DNA of 64,000 nucleotides, taken from assembly GCA_039621445.1 (NCBI GenBank), contig CP154955.1:10342241-10406240 (forward strand), written 5' to 3'. Positions 10,272 to 24,631 of the stretch are shown one piece after another. The DNA is from Euglena gracilis. Lineage: Eukaryota; Euglenida; Euglenophyceae; Euglenales. The position numbers and the translations under genes were made by a program. The notes beneath the pieces were generated by a model. The model saw only the letters and a program-made list of their open reading frames with translations. It was not told where the DNA came from and ran no database searches. Within the stretch, counting starts at the first letter, position 1, and every line of letters starts with the position of its first letter.

Positions 10272-13189
10272 TGCTCACGCATTTGACAATCTTCTTTTGA
10301 TTTTTATTCTGCGTGAAGTGTGTGTGTGAAGAACCGGTATTCTTTGAAGCAATGAGTGCTACCCATTTTTTAACGGAATCGGTTTCCTCCAACGACCCGA
10401 AAAAGAAGAGGAAGCGTCCCAAACCCAACAACAGGGCTGAGGAGAAATCAAATAAAACACTGTGGTGGGGGGGGTCCTCCCATTGGGCTATCCTGTCTTT
10501 CCAGTCAGAGTTAAAGGGAGATGATTGCTGTTTTGGTGACTGGCTGGCTGGCGTGTTTCGGTCTTTTTCCATTCCGGCCAACAATTTTGAGGAGCCTGTG
10601 ATCCCCGCCCCCTTCCCCCCTTCCCCCCGGGGGATAGTGACCAGGGGATATGACCAGCTAAAAATAACTTTTGAGTGGCTTGCTGGCTGGTGTTTTTAAG
10701 GGGGTCACCAGAAAATCCTGAAAAGGAGCTTAGTGTAGACTTTTTCACAAACTCTGCAAATGCGCACGTGCTTGGGGGGGGGTGGCCTCTCAACCCACCC
10801 GCCATATATCATTTTAGCCCCAAGTCGACCCATCCATTCCTCCTGTGGGGTCTCGTAGATTCCCGTTCAGCCTTCGTGCCACTCTGTGGGGCAATAGGCT
10901 TAAAGAAGCTTTTGACTTGGTGATGGCCAACCTTCTTGCAGCGGACACCACATCAGCTGTGTCGCAGTTCATGTGCGCATGCATCCAGCGTGACCCCCTT
11001 CCCCCTCACCCCAACTGAAAGCCCACCACCGCCTGCTCCCAGTCCATTGTGCCCAATGCCCCTGTTGTACGTCTTGCCCCTCTCGAATCGTTGCCCTGCA
11101 GGAGAGGAGCCCCGTTTTTATCACAACGACTCCTGGCCAGACCCCCACGCCCAGTTGCTGCTTGGCATGGGCTTGTTTCCGGTTGGGCTTTTCCATAGCA
11201 AACCATACAACATATATCATCATCAATGATGATTCTGCGATTTGGGCTTACGTTTGCAATTTCTCCCCAAATAGAGCGAGGCACTTTTGAAGACATCACT
11301 GGCACCATACACCTGACAAGGCTGACAGTGAAATTTTAAGAACATCAAATTTTCCACCAGCACATTTTTATGTCCAAAAGTATTTCAAAGACTGTTTCAT
11401 GTTTAGCACGTTTTGTTTGGCCTTTCTTGTAAATATTTTGCCATTTTGCATTTTTTCAAAGAGTCATTTTTCAGCCTCTTTGTGTGATGGTTTGTACTCT
11501 CCCCCTGGATTGCAGACATGTACTGGACGTGTTACATGATGTGCTAAATGCCAAGCCCTGCCTGTCAAGCCCCCAACCACCTTGCTTTGCTCTGCTCCCC
11601 CCCCTACACTATTTCTGGACAACGCCCTGCCCAGTCCTGGCCTAATCCTCCATTCAAAAGGGGTGAGTGGGTTCGGCAAAGACCGTCCAGGTGCAACCAC
11701 CTTCAATTCACAGGGTAGCATCCAGTAACTCCTAGCCGCCGCCCCCCCCCCCAAGGGGATCCGGTCCAGTGAAATGAAGTTGGGACAGCCCGGCAAAGCC
11801 AGGCTGGGCCGGAAAAAATTCCCAGGGCCGATTTTTTCTGACAGATGCTCAGAAATGGATGTTGCTTTTTGATGTTTCCCCTCGTGTTTTTGTTTTAAAA
11901 AGCAGCCCACCCAGCTGGATTCAAGGTTTTTTTTGCCATTTTTACATTTGCCAATGGTTTTTTTTAATTTATTTTTTTTGCCAATTTTCAGGTACCAACC
12001 AGACCCAGCCCAGCAGCCGACAGATCCCCCCCAAGGTTCCAGCCAGCACCAGGCCAACCGGACCTCCGGGGGGGGGGGTCTCAAGAAAACGTCTGGCTCG
12101 GGTTGCTTTTCATGCCCCTTGGGGCATTTTTTTTCACTTCTGGCCGGCAGCCTGAAGACCAGAGGTCCCATACGTTCTGCTGTTGGGACCCCGAGGCATT
12201 GGGTTGGGGCCACCCGTCGCCCACGCCGGCCGCTGGGGCTACGATGGCGCCCCAGCATCCCACGACGCCCTTTGCTGCCCCCCCCCCACCCTGCCACTGC
12301 TGCCCCTCACCCGCCACCACCCCCCCCACCCCCCAACCCGCCCCACAGGTCACTGGCCGCCTGGGCAACAGCTTCGTCGGTGTGGCGTTTCGTTTCACTG
12401 GCCCCGGACCCCCGCTGGCCACCGACCGGCCTCAGTTCCTCAAATTGAATTGCCCAGTTTGTTGGGGGGGCTGGGGGGGGGGGGGCGGGAGACTTCAGCG
12501 GGCAAGAGGGGCTTCTTTTCTCTCTCAAGTTGAAGGAGGAAAAAGTACAACGTGCACCCCCCAGAAAAACACACACAAAAAGATGGATGAGTACAAATAA
12601 TCACACACACACACACACACAAGGAAAAGGGCTTTTAAACTAAATTTTACCCAAGAAGTGTAATCTCAATTTTGTGCATTTTGGAGGGTTCCATGTTAAC
12701 GAAAATTGCATCAACGTTTTTTTTGGAGAGCATTCTGAATCCAAACCTATGAATGATGTAGGAAAACCAGAAGAGGTCCCTCCACACAAGCGACGTCATC
12801 ACGACATCCGAAAATTGACCAAACTCATTTGAGCTTACAGGACACATTTACCTCGAAATGAAACGTTTGTTTTTTTATGTGTGTCGTGATTGGTGTGATT
12901 TTGGCTGTAAGTCTGAATCATCTCAATATGCTGCTTGCCTTCAAGTGTCATATACCAGGGCTGCCTGAAAGGAGGGTGTCACATTAGGGAGGTGCCAAGG
13001 GCCAACGTGCCCATTTGGGCGGGTCTTTGGGGGGGGGGTGTCGAATCCAACGTTTGGGAGGTTGTTCGGGCGTTCAACCCGTTTGGGAGTTCACTGACAC
13101 ACCTGATGCGACCCAACACCTCTCAACCTGCTGCCCAGTCCCAGACGCTCCGCTTGCCCCTCCGAACCTCCCGAGATTGCCCCCACAGA
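10272..13189. other. Intergenic or intronic DNA with weak exon-like stretches
   Basis: No confident gene. A plus-strand frame at about 10313-10460 has a basic run (KKKRKRPK) but no domain. Around 12190-12450 the sequence is proline/histidine-rich in every frame. A CA run lies at 12602-12622. G/C-run hairpins recur at 11740, 12065 and 12465. The better exon candidates are listed separately. Confidence 0.4.
10859..11191 (+). CDS. Candidate pair of exons, unknown product
   Basis: Two open stretches (about 10859-10991 and 11103-11190) join in phase across a short GT...CCCTGCAG intron. The first encodes an alpha-helical segment with RLKEAFDLVMANLLAADTT and ending QFMCACIQ; the second encodes EEPRFYHNDSW followed by AQLLLGMGLFP. 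I do not recognise the family. Third-position G/C is only moderate. It could be an unrelated gene or a 3' extension of the receiver-domain gene. Confidence 0.3.
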
Positions 13190-14925
13190 CCTAACCTTGT
13201 CCCCCTCAGCTCGCCCCAGGGGGATGCTTTCGCACCGTGTGCACCGTGTGCGGCACCGTGTGCACCGTGTGAGAAGAATCACTCCCCAAATGCCCAGCTT
13301 TCACAAATCTTCAGCAGTGCCTCATCTTGCATTCTTATTTTAGTGTAAGCGGAAAGATGCTTTGTTGTCCAAAGAGCAGCATGCATCATGTTTCAGGCTG
13401 GTGTTGCCCCAGTCGGTCCATGCTTGTGCGACAGGCAAGGCTGTAGATTTGAATGAGTGGGATGAACGGGCAAATCAGTGAAGGTAGATTGAATTCATCT
13501 GTTTGCAGGGTATGTTTGACAAAATATTTTGCACCACCATCATTTCGTCACCAAGCACCTCTGATGATGCTGGGCGATGCTGGGCGATGCTGGATTTTTG
13601 GAGACCAGAAGTAGGGTTCCGATACTGGGCGATGCTGGGCGATGCTGGGCGATGCCGGCATTTTTTTTGCCTATTTTGAAGAATTAATCCCATATTTATG
13701 ATTAATAAGCATTTTTGGCCACTTTTTCTGACTGCTTTCGGTTAATTTTGACTGCTTCTGGGCATTTTTTTGGCCCATTTTAAAGTGCTCTTGCTGCTCT
13801 TTGAACATTTTTGGGCATTTTGGGCCATTTTTGACCTTTTAAAGCCATTTTCGACTTTTTTTTGTTATTTTTGCCCTTTTTTTTTGGTCTCTTTTTGGTC
13901 CAATTTGACCATTTTTGAGCATTTCGCGCCAGTTTGTTGCCAAAAGTGAACAAAAGCTGTTAAAGTGACCAAAATTGGCCAACACCAGGGCCAGTTTGGG
14001 CCATTTTTGGGTTTTTGGACCACTTTGGACATTTTTTTTTGTTATTTTTGCCTGTTTTGGTAACTTTTTGGTCCACTTTGATCATTTTTGACCCTTTTGC
14101 ACCAGGTGCAGCTTCTGGAGTCACAAAAACAGTTGCCAAAACAGCTTTTCTTTGGCCTGTTTTGCCCACTTTTGGCCATTTTCACCATTTTTGGCCACTT
14201 TTTGGCCGTTTTAGGTCACTGGTGAAAAGATGTCAAAGAAAAGCAAAAGTTGGCCAAAAGCAGCCAAAACACAGCAAAAAGTGGGCAAAAGCAGCAAAAG
14301 TGACCAAAAGAAAGCAAAAGGCAGGAAAAAAATGGGCAAAGGCAGCAAAAAGTGACCAAAAGTCGGCAACAGTGGCCAAAAGCAGTCCAAAAGCATCAAA
14401 AATTGGCCAAGAGCAGCGAAAAGTGGCCAAAAGTCGGCAACAGTGAATTGTGTGGTTGTGATATATGCTCATTTTTTGTTGGTCTGCCGCCACCTACGGC
14501 CGATTATTTTGCCGACCGCTGCCGACCGCTGCCGACCGCATCCCACCGCGGGCTAAAATTTGGAATCTGTCATAGATGCTTGGTCACCACCACAGTTGTT
14601 AATTGCAGTGCATTGGGTGCGATAGATGGACCCTCATGGACCATCGCCTTTGTATTTTTGAGGGTTTTTTTGGCTGTCGTCTCTGAAGCTGCAATCAGTC
14701 GTCAATTTTGTTCTCAAGAAAAATTTTTGCTTTACACCTGATTCTTGCCATACGGTGCCACACGGTGCACACGGTGCCGCACACGGTGCACACGGTGCCG
14801 CACACGGTGCACACGGTGCACACGGTGCCGCACACGGTGCACACGGTGCCGCACACGGTGCGGAACACACGGTGCACACGGTGCGGAAGCATCCCCCTGG
14901 CCTCACTTTGTTCCCCATGTGCTTG
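13190..14925. mobile_element. Long fold-back element with CACCGTGTG arrays at both ends
   Basis: The left end (about 13190-13270) carries AGGGGGATGCTTTCGCACCG followed by CACCGTGTG units. The right end (about 14752-14925) carries the same in inverse orientation: a long array of CACACGGTG units, then GGAAGCATCCCCCTGG. The interior has GGGCGATGCTG tandem copies (13567-13660) and T-rich stretches with TTTTGGCCA motifs that switch strand in the middle (about 14220). No transposase is seen. Confidence 0.55.
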
Positions 14926-16740
14926 GGACCGGAGAGCCACCCACCCCACCCACGAACTGCATTTCATCCTTTTTTCGGGGGGGGACAGCATGCTCTTTTT
15001 TTGATTTTTTTTTGCAATTTCCCAACCATTTTCCCGAATTTTGTTTTTTCTTTCACTTTTTTTTCCCCCTGCATTCTTAATCGTTTTTTTTTGCCCCCTT
15101 TTTTGGCATTTTCTCTTTCTTTCGGGAGGACATCGGACGTTTTGATGTTTCAAGGAATGTTTTGGTTTGCTTTGTTTTGCTTTGCAGTTGCATGTTATTT
15201 GTTCCTCGCTTGCACGCTATCCACTCCAGGCGATTGCTTAAGGGTTCGCAGGACCGCAGGGGCTGGACTTCAGCTCGTCCAAATTTGGCCAGTGGGAATC
15301 CTAGTGGACCCCCTGGGGGGGCGGGGTCCCCCAGAAGGGCCAGCGGTGGAAAAAAGTGTTCCAGTGACCCGCGCGAAGCGCCAAAACTTTTCTAAGACCC
15401 CCCAAAACCTGCCAAAAATGCCCATTTTGGGCCATTTTTGGGATTTTTTTCGGGGAACAAAGTCGGTCAAAAAATTGAACCCTCATTTCCACGTCGGCAC
15501 ATAGTGCCGGAGGATTTTTTTTTCCAGTCAGGGGGATCCCAGACCCCCCCCCTGGAGGAGGGGGGTCTAGCTGGTCCATTTTTCCAGTGTCGAGCAAAAT
15601 GGCTAGCCAGCTCTCCCCGGGTCCTTAAGCAATGGCCTGCTCCGGACAGTTGCATTTCTTTCTCCATGTCTACACTCTGGTTTCCTGTTGACTGAGGTGC
15701 CAGGGGTTCAATTTAAAAGACCCGGCTCAGGGACGATGTGCAAGGTCGGGCAAGGAAATGGCCCAAGCAGTCTGTGGTGGTGGCTCACCCATGTCGCACC
15801 TTGCACGACACCACGCCCTCAGACCCTGTCCTCACACCCTCGGTCGCGTGCATTCTTTCGGTCAACTGGTCAGTCTCCAAGGTTTGGTTCCACTTCCGAG
15901 GGAGGTGACAAGAGGGTCCCCAGGAAGCCCATTTTGGCGAATCAATTTGAGGTCGGAAGAAGCTGCACTCTGCCCTCTGTGCACAAAGCAGTGGGGAAAC
16001 TCTCTTTTCCAAGGGCATCCTCTGCCCAACCCCCAGGCGGAACATCTGCTGTTTTTTTCCCTTAAAGGCGTTGTCGTGATGAACTTGGCCGTTTTTTTTT
16101 AATAAAACAAAGTTAGCTTTTTATAAAAAAAAATTGCTGCAAAAATCACGCTGGTGGTGATTTACCAGAGGTAACAGCGCTTTTTTGTTTGTCTGCCTCT
16201 GGGGACTCATGAGGATCAACAGACCACAGACATACACTTCGTACCTTTGGCATACGACCCTGCTACCCCGATAGCTGACAAAATTTGTTCTTTGCTGTCG
16301 CCCCCCACCCCCGACCCCAAAGGGTGAAGCTGGGTCGCCCCAGTGCTGTGGACAAGGGCCGGGCATCTTCTCAAGCAAGACTCTTTCAGGTCAAGTGGGG
16401 ATCACACATGGACCCTTTTGGTTCATTTCGGATACCTTGAATCGAAGCTTCTTGGGCCGCGGCAAGCGTTCACACCAGGAAGTGTGTTGGAAGCATGAGT
16501 GCTCATGTGCTGGTGGTCACAAGGCCGTTCAGTTTTAGATGTGACCGCGTCCTGCACGAGGGGAATAATGGTGAAGGGCTCTCATGAAACGTGACATCCC
16601 ACATCATTTGCTGGCCATTTTATGTATTGCTTCAAACGTCCATTCTGTGGCTTCGTTTTTGCCAATTGCGGTAGTTTGTTTTGTCTTTTTTTGCAGTCCC
16701 AGATTGTCACACATAGTAGTGTTTTGTATTCAGTCTGTAG
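14926..16740. other. Non-coding DNA, no supported gene
   Basis: T-rich DNA (14990-15180) followed by a G/C-run repeat segment (15300-15600). An open region at 15700-16060 is readable in three frames, with no domain and no consistent codon bias. The remainder is unassigned. Confidence 0.4.
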
Positions 16741-16769
16741 GCGTGGGACAGAGGTGCAACAGACTTATA

Positions 16770-16773
16770 TGTT

Positions 16774-16841
<68 letters not shown>

Positions 16842-16986
16842 TGTATGTATGTATGTATGTATGCATGTATGTATGTATGTATGTATGTATGTATGTATGT
16901 ATGTATGTATGTATGTATGTATGTATGTATGTATGTATGTATGTATGTATGTATGTATGTATGTATGTATGTATGTATGTATGTAT
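16770..16986. repeat. (TA)n then (TATG)n microsatellite
   Basis: TA dinucleotides at about 16770-16812 pass into an almost pure TATG array that ends exactly at the GGCAGCG terminus of the fold-back element. Confidence 0.95.
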
Positions 16987-17268
16987 GGCAGCGAGTCTTT
17001 ACTTGGCCCCCCCCGGGGGGGTCCAAGTAAAGACTCCAGGGGGGTCAGAACTTTTTTTGCGTTAATGATGGAATGGGGTTAGGTGCGCGACTTAGGCTTA
17101 GGGTTAGGCCTAACTTGTACACCTAACACCCGTCTATAAGTTAGGCCTAATCCTAACCCTAACTCGCGCACCTAACCCTATTCCATCATTAACGCAAAAA
17201 ATCTATTTTGACCCCCTGGAGTCTTTACTTGGACCCCCCCAGGGGGGGCCAAGTAAAGACTCGCTGCC
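16987..17268. mobile_element. Fold-back element with GGCAGCGAGTCTTTACTTGG termini
   Basis: Nearly the entire 282 bp is one palindrome. GGCAGCGAGTCTTTACTTGG plus a C run is matched by its reverse complement at the right end, and the inner arms also pair (TTAGGTGCGCGA with TCGCGCACCTAA, GTTAGGCCTAA in both arms). TTAGGG-like units sit near the centre. The termini resemble those at 835-1354 (GGCARCG, then TACTNGG or its variant, then C run), so the two probably belong to one family. Confidence 0.75.
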
Positions 17269-17269
17269 G

Positions 17270-17478
<209 letters not shown>

Positions 17479-17499
17479 GCGTGGGACAGAGGTGCAACA

Positions 17500-19265
17500 T
17501 CCCTTGCTCGTGCAGTCGTGGGGTGTCATAGGAAGTTTGGTGTTTGTCCCCTTGCCCCTTGCAACCATTGTCCGTCTCATTTCATGCGGAGGGGGGGGGT
17601 CGGAAGAAGCCCTGCCGGGCCGTTGCTCCCGCCAACCAAGGGAGTACCCACCCAGGCCCTTGCTTGGTTGGTACGGGGCTGTCCCCCGCTGTGCCTCTTG
17701 TTCTCCCCCCTCGCCCGGTCCCTTCGTCGGGCCGTCCCATGACGCTACTGTGAGGTGGCCGCGTGGAGAGGGGCCTGGTTCAGACAGGGACAGGCTGAAT
17801 GGAAACCTCACAAGCCCTACGGGTGTGGGTGCAGGGCTCGACCCCCACCCCATCCCGCCCCCCCCCCTAAACCACCTCTTTTTCCATGGGCTTGTGTGGC
17901 CTCCGACTGATAGTTTCCCCAGGGTGCCCCGCTATGGTGTGGGTTCCCCGCCGCGGTGTGGGTTTTGAGGAATCGACCCGCCACGGCCGCCAACGGCCAC
18001 CCGCGCAACCGCTCCACCTGCAAGACGGTTAATGCCCGGCGCAGGCAGTGTGTGTGTGCCGCTCGGATGGCGGGGAACTCTGGCCAGGCGATGGGCAGCA
18101 GGGGTCTGGGCGTTTGTGGAGATGGAATGGATGTGGATGCTCTGGCACGGTATGTTTAGCCGCAGTGCCCACATACCCCCCCCTTGGCGCTTGGCCCCCG
18201 TCCTACTTCCTTGCCCCCTAAATTTGTGGCCCTTCGGCCACACCAGGCGATCTGGCCCCCAATTCTGAGGATGTTTGGCCTATTTGGAGCGTACCCCGCC
18301 GAGATCCATCACATGCAAACTTCATCCCCCAAGGTTAGCCAAGGCCTGACCTTCGATGGTGGCCTGGGGTCCCGCGCAACCCCCTTAGCAAAGGCCAGAA
18401 TGCCGCAAAATGTCACCTTTGCCAGATGTGAAGAATGCCAGGGCTGAAATTATTGATTGGGTGCTCAAAATGGTTCAGAGGGCTCATAAAAAGCGGGATC
18501 CATGCCAAAACGAACCACTTCCAGGGCATTGCTGGCCTGTTCTGAATCAGTGCGCACCGCAGTGGACTTACGGATTAATTGCGTAATTGCGTAAGTACGC
18601 AATTACGCAATTACGCAATTACTCCGTTATATGGATTGCCAATGCGGTGACGAATTACTCGGCACTGGCAGCCCACGCGTTGCTTCAACGCAGCGAAGCG
18701 GGGAGGGGTGTTTCATCAGCGGTGAATGCCGACATGTGTCGTGTTCCGGCAACGGATTTCATTGGCTCTCTATGGGCCGACCCCCCGGGGCTGTGGTGGG
18801 TGGGCACGTCCACCCCCCCCCCCGCCGGTGGACCCGCAGCGGGTGATGGTCGGCCGGCTGTTCAAAACGGTGGGTAGGTGGACGTGGGTTCCGGGAATCA
18901 GTGCCCCCCCCCTTGGTTGCACTCAGGCTTCTTGTCTGTTTATGGCCGGCGCTAATTTCGCTTCTGGCCCAGCTTGCTGTGTGGCGAGTGGCCAGGTACC
19001 CCCCCCCCGGGGTCGCCAAAACGAACCTCCAGGGGCCGCCCGCCCTGTGCCCCCCCCTGGACCCCAGCCACGGCCGGCCCCATCGCCTGCCCTCCCGTGC
19101 CCCCTCACCCTGACGCAGCGCGGCCCTGCGTTGGCGCCCCAGCCTGGTCCCCTGAGCCCCCACCCCTCAGCCAGGCCGCTCTGACCGGGGGGGGGGGGAT
19201 CTCCGGCGACTCTGTATCGTGCCCCCCCCCTGTTAGTTGCACTGAGGCTTCATGTCTGTTTCTGG
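17500..19265. other. GC-rich unassigned DNA with exon-like fragments
   Basis: Two short stretches have high third-position G/C and end at good donors: about 17971-18027 (ends TGCAAGACG|GTTAAT) and about 18830-18870 (ends AAAACG|GTGGGT). Neither is long enough to assign. The rest is proline-rich in several frames, with G/C-run repeats near 18900 and 19190 that share GGTTGCACTCAGGCTTC-like sequence with each other. Confidence 0.35.
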
Positions 19266-19269
19266 CCGG

Positions 19270-19770
<501 letters not shown>

Positions 19771-22700
19771 GGTGGTGGGACCCCCCCCCGGTCATTTGCC
19801 CGGGCCTGAACCCCCCCTCCGCAGATGTCTTCAGTTAAGGCCTTCGGCCATAACTGGTGAACTGGCCCCCATTTTTGATGGCTTTCGGCTTGTTTTGTGC
19901 ATGGCCCGCTGCCCGCTGAAATTCGGCCCCCAAGGTTGCCCCCCCCCCCCCCGGGCTTCCCTTCATATTCTGTTCTGGGCCAAGCGCCCGGGGATGGGGA
20001 ATGTATTTTTTGGATTTTTTTTCGACTTCTCTCACGTTTTCATTTTTTTTAGTTTCATTTTTTTTATAATTTGTTTTAGTTTCAAGTTTGTTTAAGTTTC
20101 AAGAGTTTTTAATTTTTTCGGTTCAAGTTTGTTCTATTTTTAAGTTTCATTTTTTTAATTTTGCAGTCGCTCTGTATCTCTTTGGTGGTTTGAATTTGGG
20201 CTCGTGTGTTTTCGGCATATATCTGTTTTGGTTTTTTTCCAGGAAGTTCAAAATATCATAAGTTGACTGTTGTTTTAGGAGCTGGTTTATGGTTGGTGCA
20301 GAAGGTGGTTGGGCCGGAAGTCAATTCTGGCTTTTCTTTGGGATTCACTTCGATGGTGGATAAAATGGCCCCAGGGGGGTGCAACACAAGCTCGCTTTTT
20401 ATGTGGTTTTTTTTTTGATTTTGTGTTTGCTGGTGATCTTTTGATTTCTCCTGGGAATCCCATTCACAAGGTCTCACAAAAAACCCACCCCGTCTCGCGG
20501 TTGGCGCTCCTGTATGTGGGCTGTGGTCCTCCACCATCGCCCACCTAATCGACTACTTTCTTTGGGGGGGGGGGGGGGCAGAGAACGCCTGCTTCGGCCC
20601 ATCCTTCCCCCCTCCCTTCAGGCGACATGTTTGGGTCGCCCACAGTGCCGCGCGATTGCCCCCCAGACGGAGCACTTTGTGCCTCCGTCCATCGTCTGAG
20701 AGGACCTTCAGGGGGGTGTCAGCAATTGGGAAGTCATGGTCTGTGGTCAAGGAGCTTCAGTCTCACATGTGTGACGGGGCGGGGCGGCGGGGGTCAAAAC
20801 TCCCCCCCCCCCGTAAAACAGGCTTCCAAAGTATCCAAAGGGCAAAGATTTAATTGCAGAGCTGGATTCTTGTGGAAATCTTCCTCCCCTGAAAAGTCGG
20901 GGGTGCCCAGCAGTATGAGGCTGCTGTTCAATTTTGTTTTTGGTTTTTTTTACACCATTTTAATTCAGTTTCCCATGTTTTTCACAGTGTTTTTGGAATA
21001 TCTTTTTCCCTAACCGTTCCCTGAAAAATCCACTGCTGAAGGTTGAATGTTGAGTGTGCCCAAGTCCGAAGGCCCCCTCTCCCCTGTGGGCCATTGCATT
21101 CTCACCCCGTTGCACTTGCCAGATGGGAGCTTCCACCCCTCCATCATCCCTCATTGTGCGGATTTTCCACCTTTTTAGTGGGGCCCACAGGGCTGGAGAT
21201 CCCTCTCAACTGAACAACAACAGAAAACCTCCAAATGGCCGCAGACTCCCAAACTGATGGGTGTGGCTTGGTGTGGGTGGGAATCTGTCCCACTGAGCAT
21301 GTGTGTTCGAAAGTTTGAGTCCAGCTTTTAGAAAGAGAGATTTAAGAAATGGAAATGTTTTTGGGGGTCTCAAGTTCGGCCCAGTTTTCTGTTTTGAGGG
21401 TTGCTGAATAAGAACTGAATATTTTTTGCAATGAGATTTTCACAAGAGGGGATGCAAGTTGCATTTGCATTTTTTTTTGCTTTACACATCTTGTGAATTT
21501 GCATTTGTGTGTGATTGGAATTTTTTGCAAGGTAAAACATTTGTAAATTTTTCAGTTTTTTTTTTTGCTTAATTGCCCTGCCAATTTTTCTGAAATTTCC
21601 TTTGGTGTTTATTATTGAAAGTCCTCTTGGACCACAATCCCAAGGCCCAAAGCTGCATGTGCCACTTTTTTTGGACAAATTTATCATTTTGTAGTTGGTA
21701 ACATTTGGTAGTTGCAAGTTGGTACATGAGAAAACATCTTCACAGTGTTTCATGTGCACCTGATACTAAATATTGTTGCATGGGGAATTAGTTTTCCCCC
21801 GCAGGAGGTGAAAACGTTTCCCAGTGCTTTCCAGCAGAAATGCAAGCACTCGGGGAGCTCTGAAGGAATTAACATGCAACGTGCATTTTTTTTCATTTTT
21901 TTAATTCTTAAAGCATTTTAGCATGCTTTTGCACTTTATTAGTTTTGCCCTTTTTTTTTTAGCATTTTCATTTTTGCATTTGCATTTTTTTGCAATTGCA
22001 CATGTTGAGGTGTTCGTTGCGTTCCCCGTTGCTGCCCACCGTCTACTGGCAAGGTCGCATGGCCCATACCCTCATACTACGGCGCGGAGAAATGGAAAAC
22101 GAAATAACAAAAGAGCGAACCCTACACCCTCCCCCCTCTCCATCGACGAATGCAGCCCTGTGGACCATTGCCGCGCCCCGCCCGCCCTCTCCCATACCCA
22201 GCCCACCTGGGTCGTCTGCTTCTCTGCGGCTGCTGCTCTGCCTGGCCCCGAACCCCGAGGGCCGCCGCCTCCCTGGGGGAAAATGGCTGACACTGTTAAT
22301 GTGCTGGTGTGCCGCGAAGCTCCAGTAATCCCGGTAACGGCATAAATGACATGGGGTGTTCTTCTGTCAGAAAGCGTTCCCTTGAAGTCCTGTAAAATAC
22401 AGTTGAATGATAGATGAGTCGCTGCCAGCTTCGCATCTCGCTGTTTTTGAAGCATTTCCAGTTTTGTGTGTATTTTGCTCCTCTAAACTGGTTGGATGCA
22501 AGTTTGGGGGAATATTGGCGATGTTGGGTTCTCTTTGTTGGGTTCTCTGTGTTGGGTTCTTTTTGTTGGGTTCTCCATGTTGGGTTCTCATTTTGCAATT
22601 TTTTTTTCAAAAATTTGTTTGCAAAGCTTGATTTGACAGGAGTTTTTTTTTGTATTTTACGTTCCTCTAGGTGCTGATCCTGATCTATTCAACAGGGGGA

Positions 22701-24631
22701 GCAAAAAAATGCACGCAAACAAGCAAAAAAACTGCATTTCAAAAAAAAACCTGCACAAAACTGAACAAAATTGCAAAAAAAAATTGCAAACGGCAAACGG
22801 CAAAGAGAATGCACAATGAAAAACCTTTAGCCTGGACAAAGGTCTGCTGCGCTGCAAATCAATTCCTGTAATGTCATTCTGTCATTTGATCTGGATTGTT
22901 GATTCGATGGGCAGTTGAAGGAATGGCAGTGTAGGAAGGCTTGTTTTTTTTGTGTGGATTTTGAAAACAGTTTTGCTTCATCAAATGGATATGGTGACGT
23001 TTCATATGGTGGACCCAGGGTGAAGGTCAGGGTGGAATGCAAGTTGCAGAATTTGCATTGTTTGCATAAATGTTGAAAATTTTTCATTGTTGCAGCATCA
23101 CAGTTTTGGGAATGTGCCTTTTTTGACATTTCTTTCAGATTTCGCTCTCTTTTGGTTAGTTTTTGGGTATCGCACAAGGATTTGTTCTTCCACTTTTCTT
23201 TTCAAATCAAACATAATTTTAATAAGGAAAAAAATGATTTTGAGATCATTGGTTTCCAGAAAATCAGAAAATTGAAGGAAAATCCTTTTTGTCAAAAAAA
23301 AGTACAGTTATTGTCAAGGAACACAATTGAATAATTTCCAAAATAAATTTGGGGGAAATTTTGAAGACAAAATAATTTGAATTTGTATTCTTTAAAATGG
23401 TTTGTTGTTAAGGTCCTCGGAATCTTTTTAAAACATGTTTCAAACATATTTCAAGCGTGTCAAACGTTTTGATGATAATTAAAAGGAATGAAAAGGACAT
23501 TTTTTCTCAAAGTTTGTTGCAAAATAAAGATTTGACCAGTCTTTTTCATTCTTCCTAGAAGTTCAAAAGCACTGTTTTGGCACGTTTAATTTGCTGACAT
23601 CCCAAAACGCATCGGATCTATTTTGTGTTTTTTGTTGTTTTTTTGTCTTTGTTTTTTTTTGGATGTCAGTAGTGCGCACGTCCGCAGAAAACCCGTTCCC
23701 CGGTGAGAGACGCGGCGCGTTGCATTCAGGCCAGACGTCTGGGTGGCTGACCAGGGTCGTGGAGTGCTTGTCGCCTGACCTGCGGCATTCCCTGGGCTTT
23801 GCCAGGGACCGTCCTCGCCCCCCCCCCTCCCTCCTCCCTGTGCCGTGCATCCTCGAGCCTCAGTTTTTACCGTTTTACAGTCTTTTCTTTTTACCGTTGT
23901 CGAGTTCTCCCATTTTTTTCCCCGGATGAATTCCACGCATTTTCGTCTGAATCAAACCTAATTTTTGGCAAGCGATGCACGGTGATGGTATGTGCACCGG
24001 GGAAACATTGCAATCATTCATAACGCCACCGGTACCTCCCCCCCCCAACAGGCTCTTGCCCCCCCCCCTGGGCGCTTGGCCCCCCACCTCCTCCATGCAA
24101 ACCTGGCCCCCCTAAAGTTGGCCTTTGGCCTTTTGCACATGGACGCCGAAACACATGCAAAAAGAACATGCAAACTTGCCCCCCCCCCAAGGTTGGCCCC
24201 CTGGCCTTACTTTCAAGAATGGCCTGGGCCAAGCGCCCGGGGAAGGGAGGTAGCGTTTTACCCCAATCCTCTCTCTCTCGATCTTTCAGACCCACCAACT
24301 CACCAATGGGGATGCTGGACACACCGTATGCTGGCACGCGGTGTGCAGCACACCGTCCACACTGTGCGCCTTTCAGTGACCAAATTTTTTCGGAAAATCG
24401 AAAAATCAGTACACGACACAAAAAATATGTCAGACAATCAAAATTCTTATTTCTATGTTTTAAGTCAATTTCATCGAAGGACGCATGGTGTGCATGGTGT
24501 GCACGGTGTGCGTCGGCTCATGCGTCGGCTACTGATTGTGCACCCCTGTCCCGCCCTAGATGGCCTGGCTTTCCACGGTTTGGTTGCGGTGCTGCTTGAC
24601 CTGACCTATTTGAATGGCTGCGCACTGCCCA

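Noticed and set aside
12340-12450. Second CinA-like fragment (VGVAF...LATDRP)
   Set aside because: Only six residues match the GVG...LATDRP pattern in a proline-rich region open in all frames; likely chance.
14740-14925. CRISPR-like array from regularly repeated CACACGGTG units
   Set aside because: Units are 9 bases without unique spacers, in a eukaryotic intron-rich context; it is a tandem microsatellite arm of a fold-back element.
18755-19190. Minus- and plus-strand proline/glycine-rich frames as genes
   Set aside because: GC-rich DNA is open in several frames at once; no domain, no consistent third-position bias.
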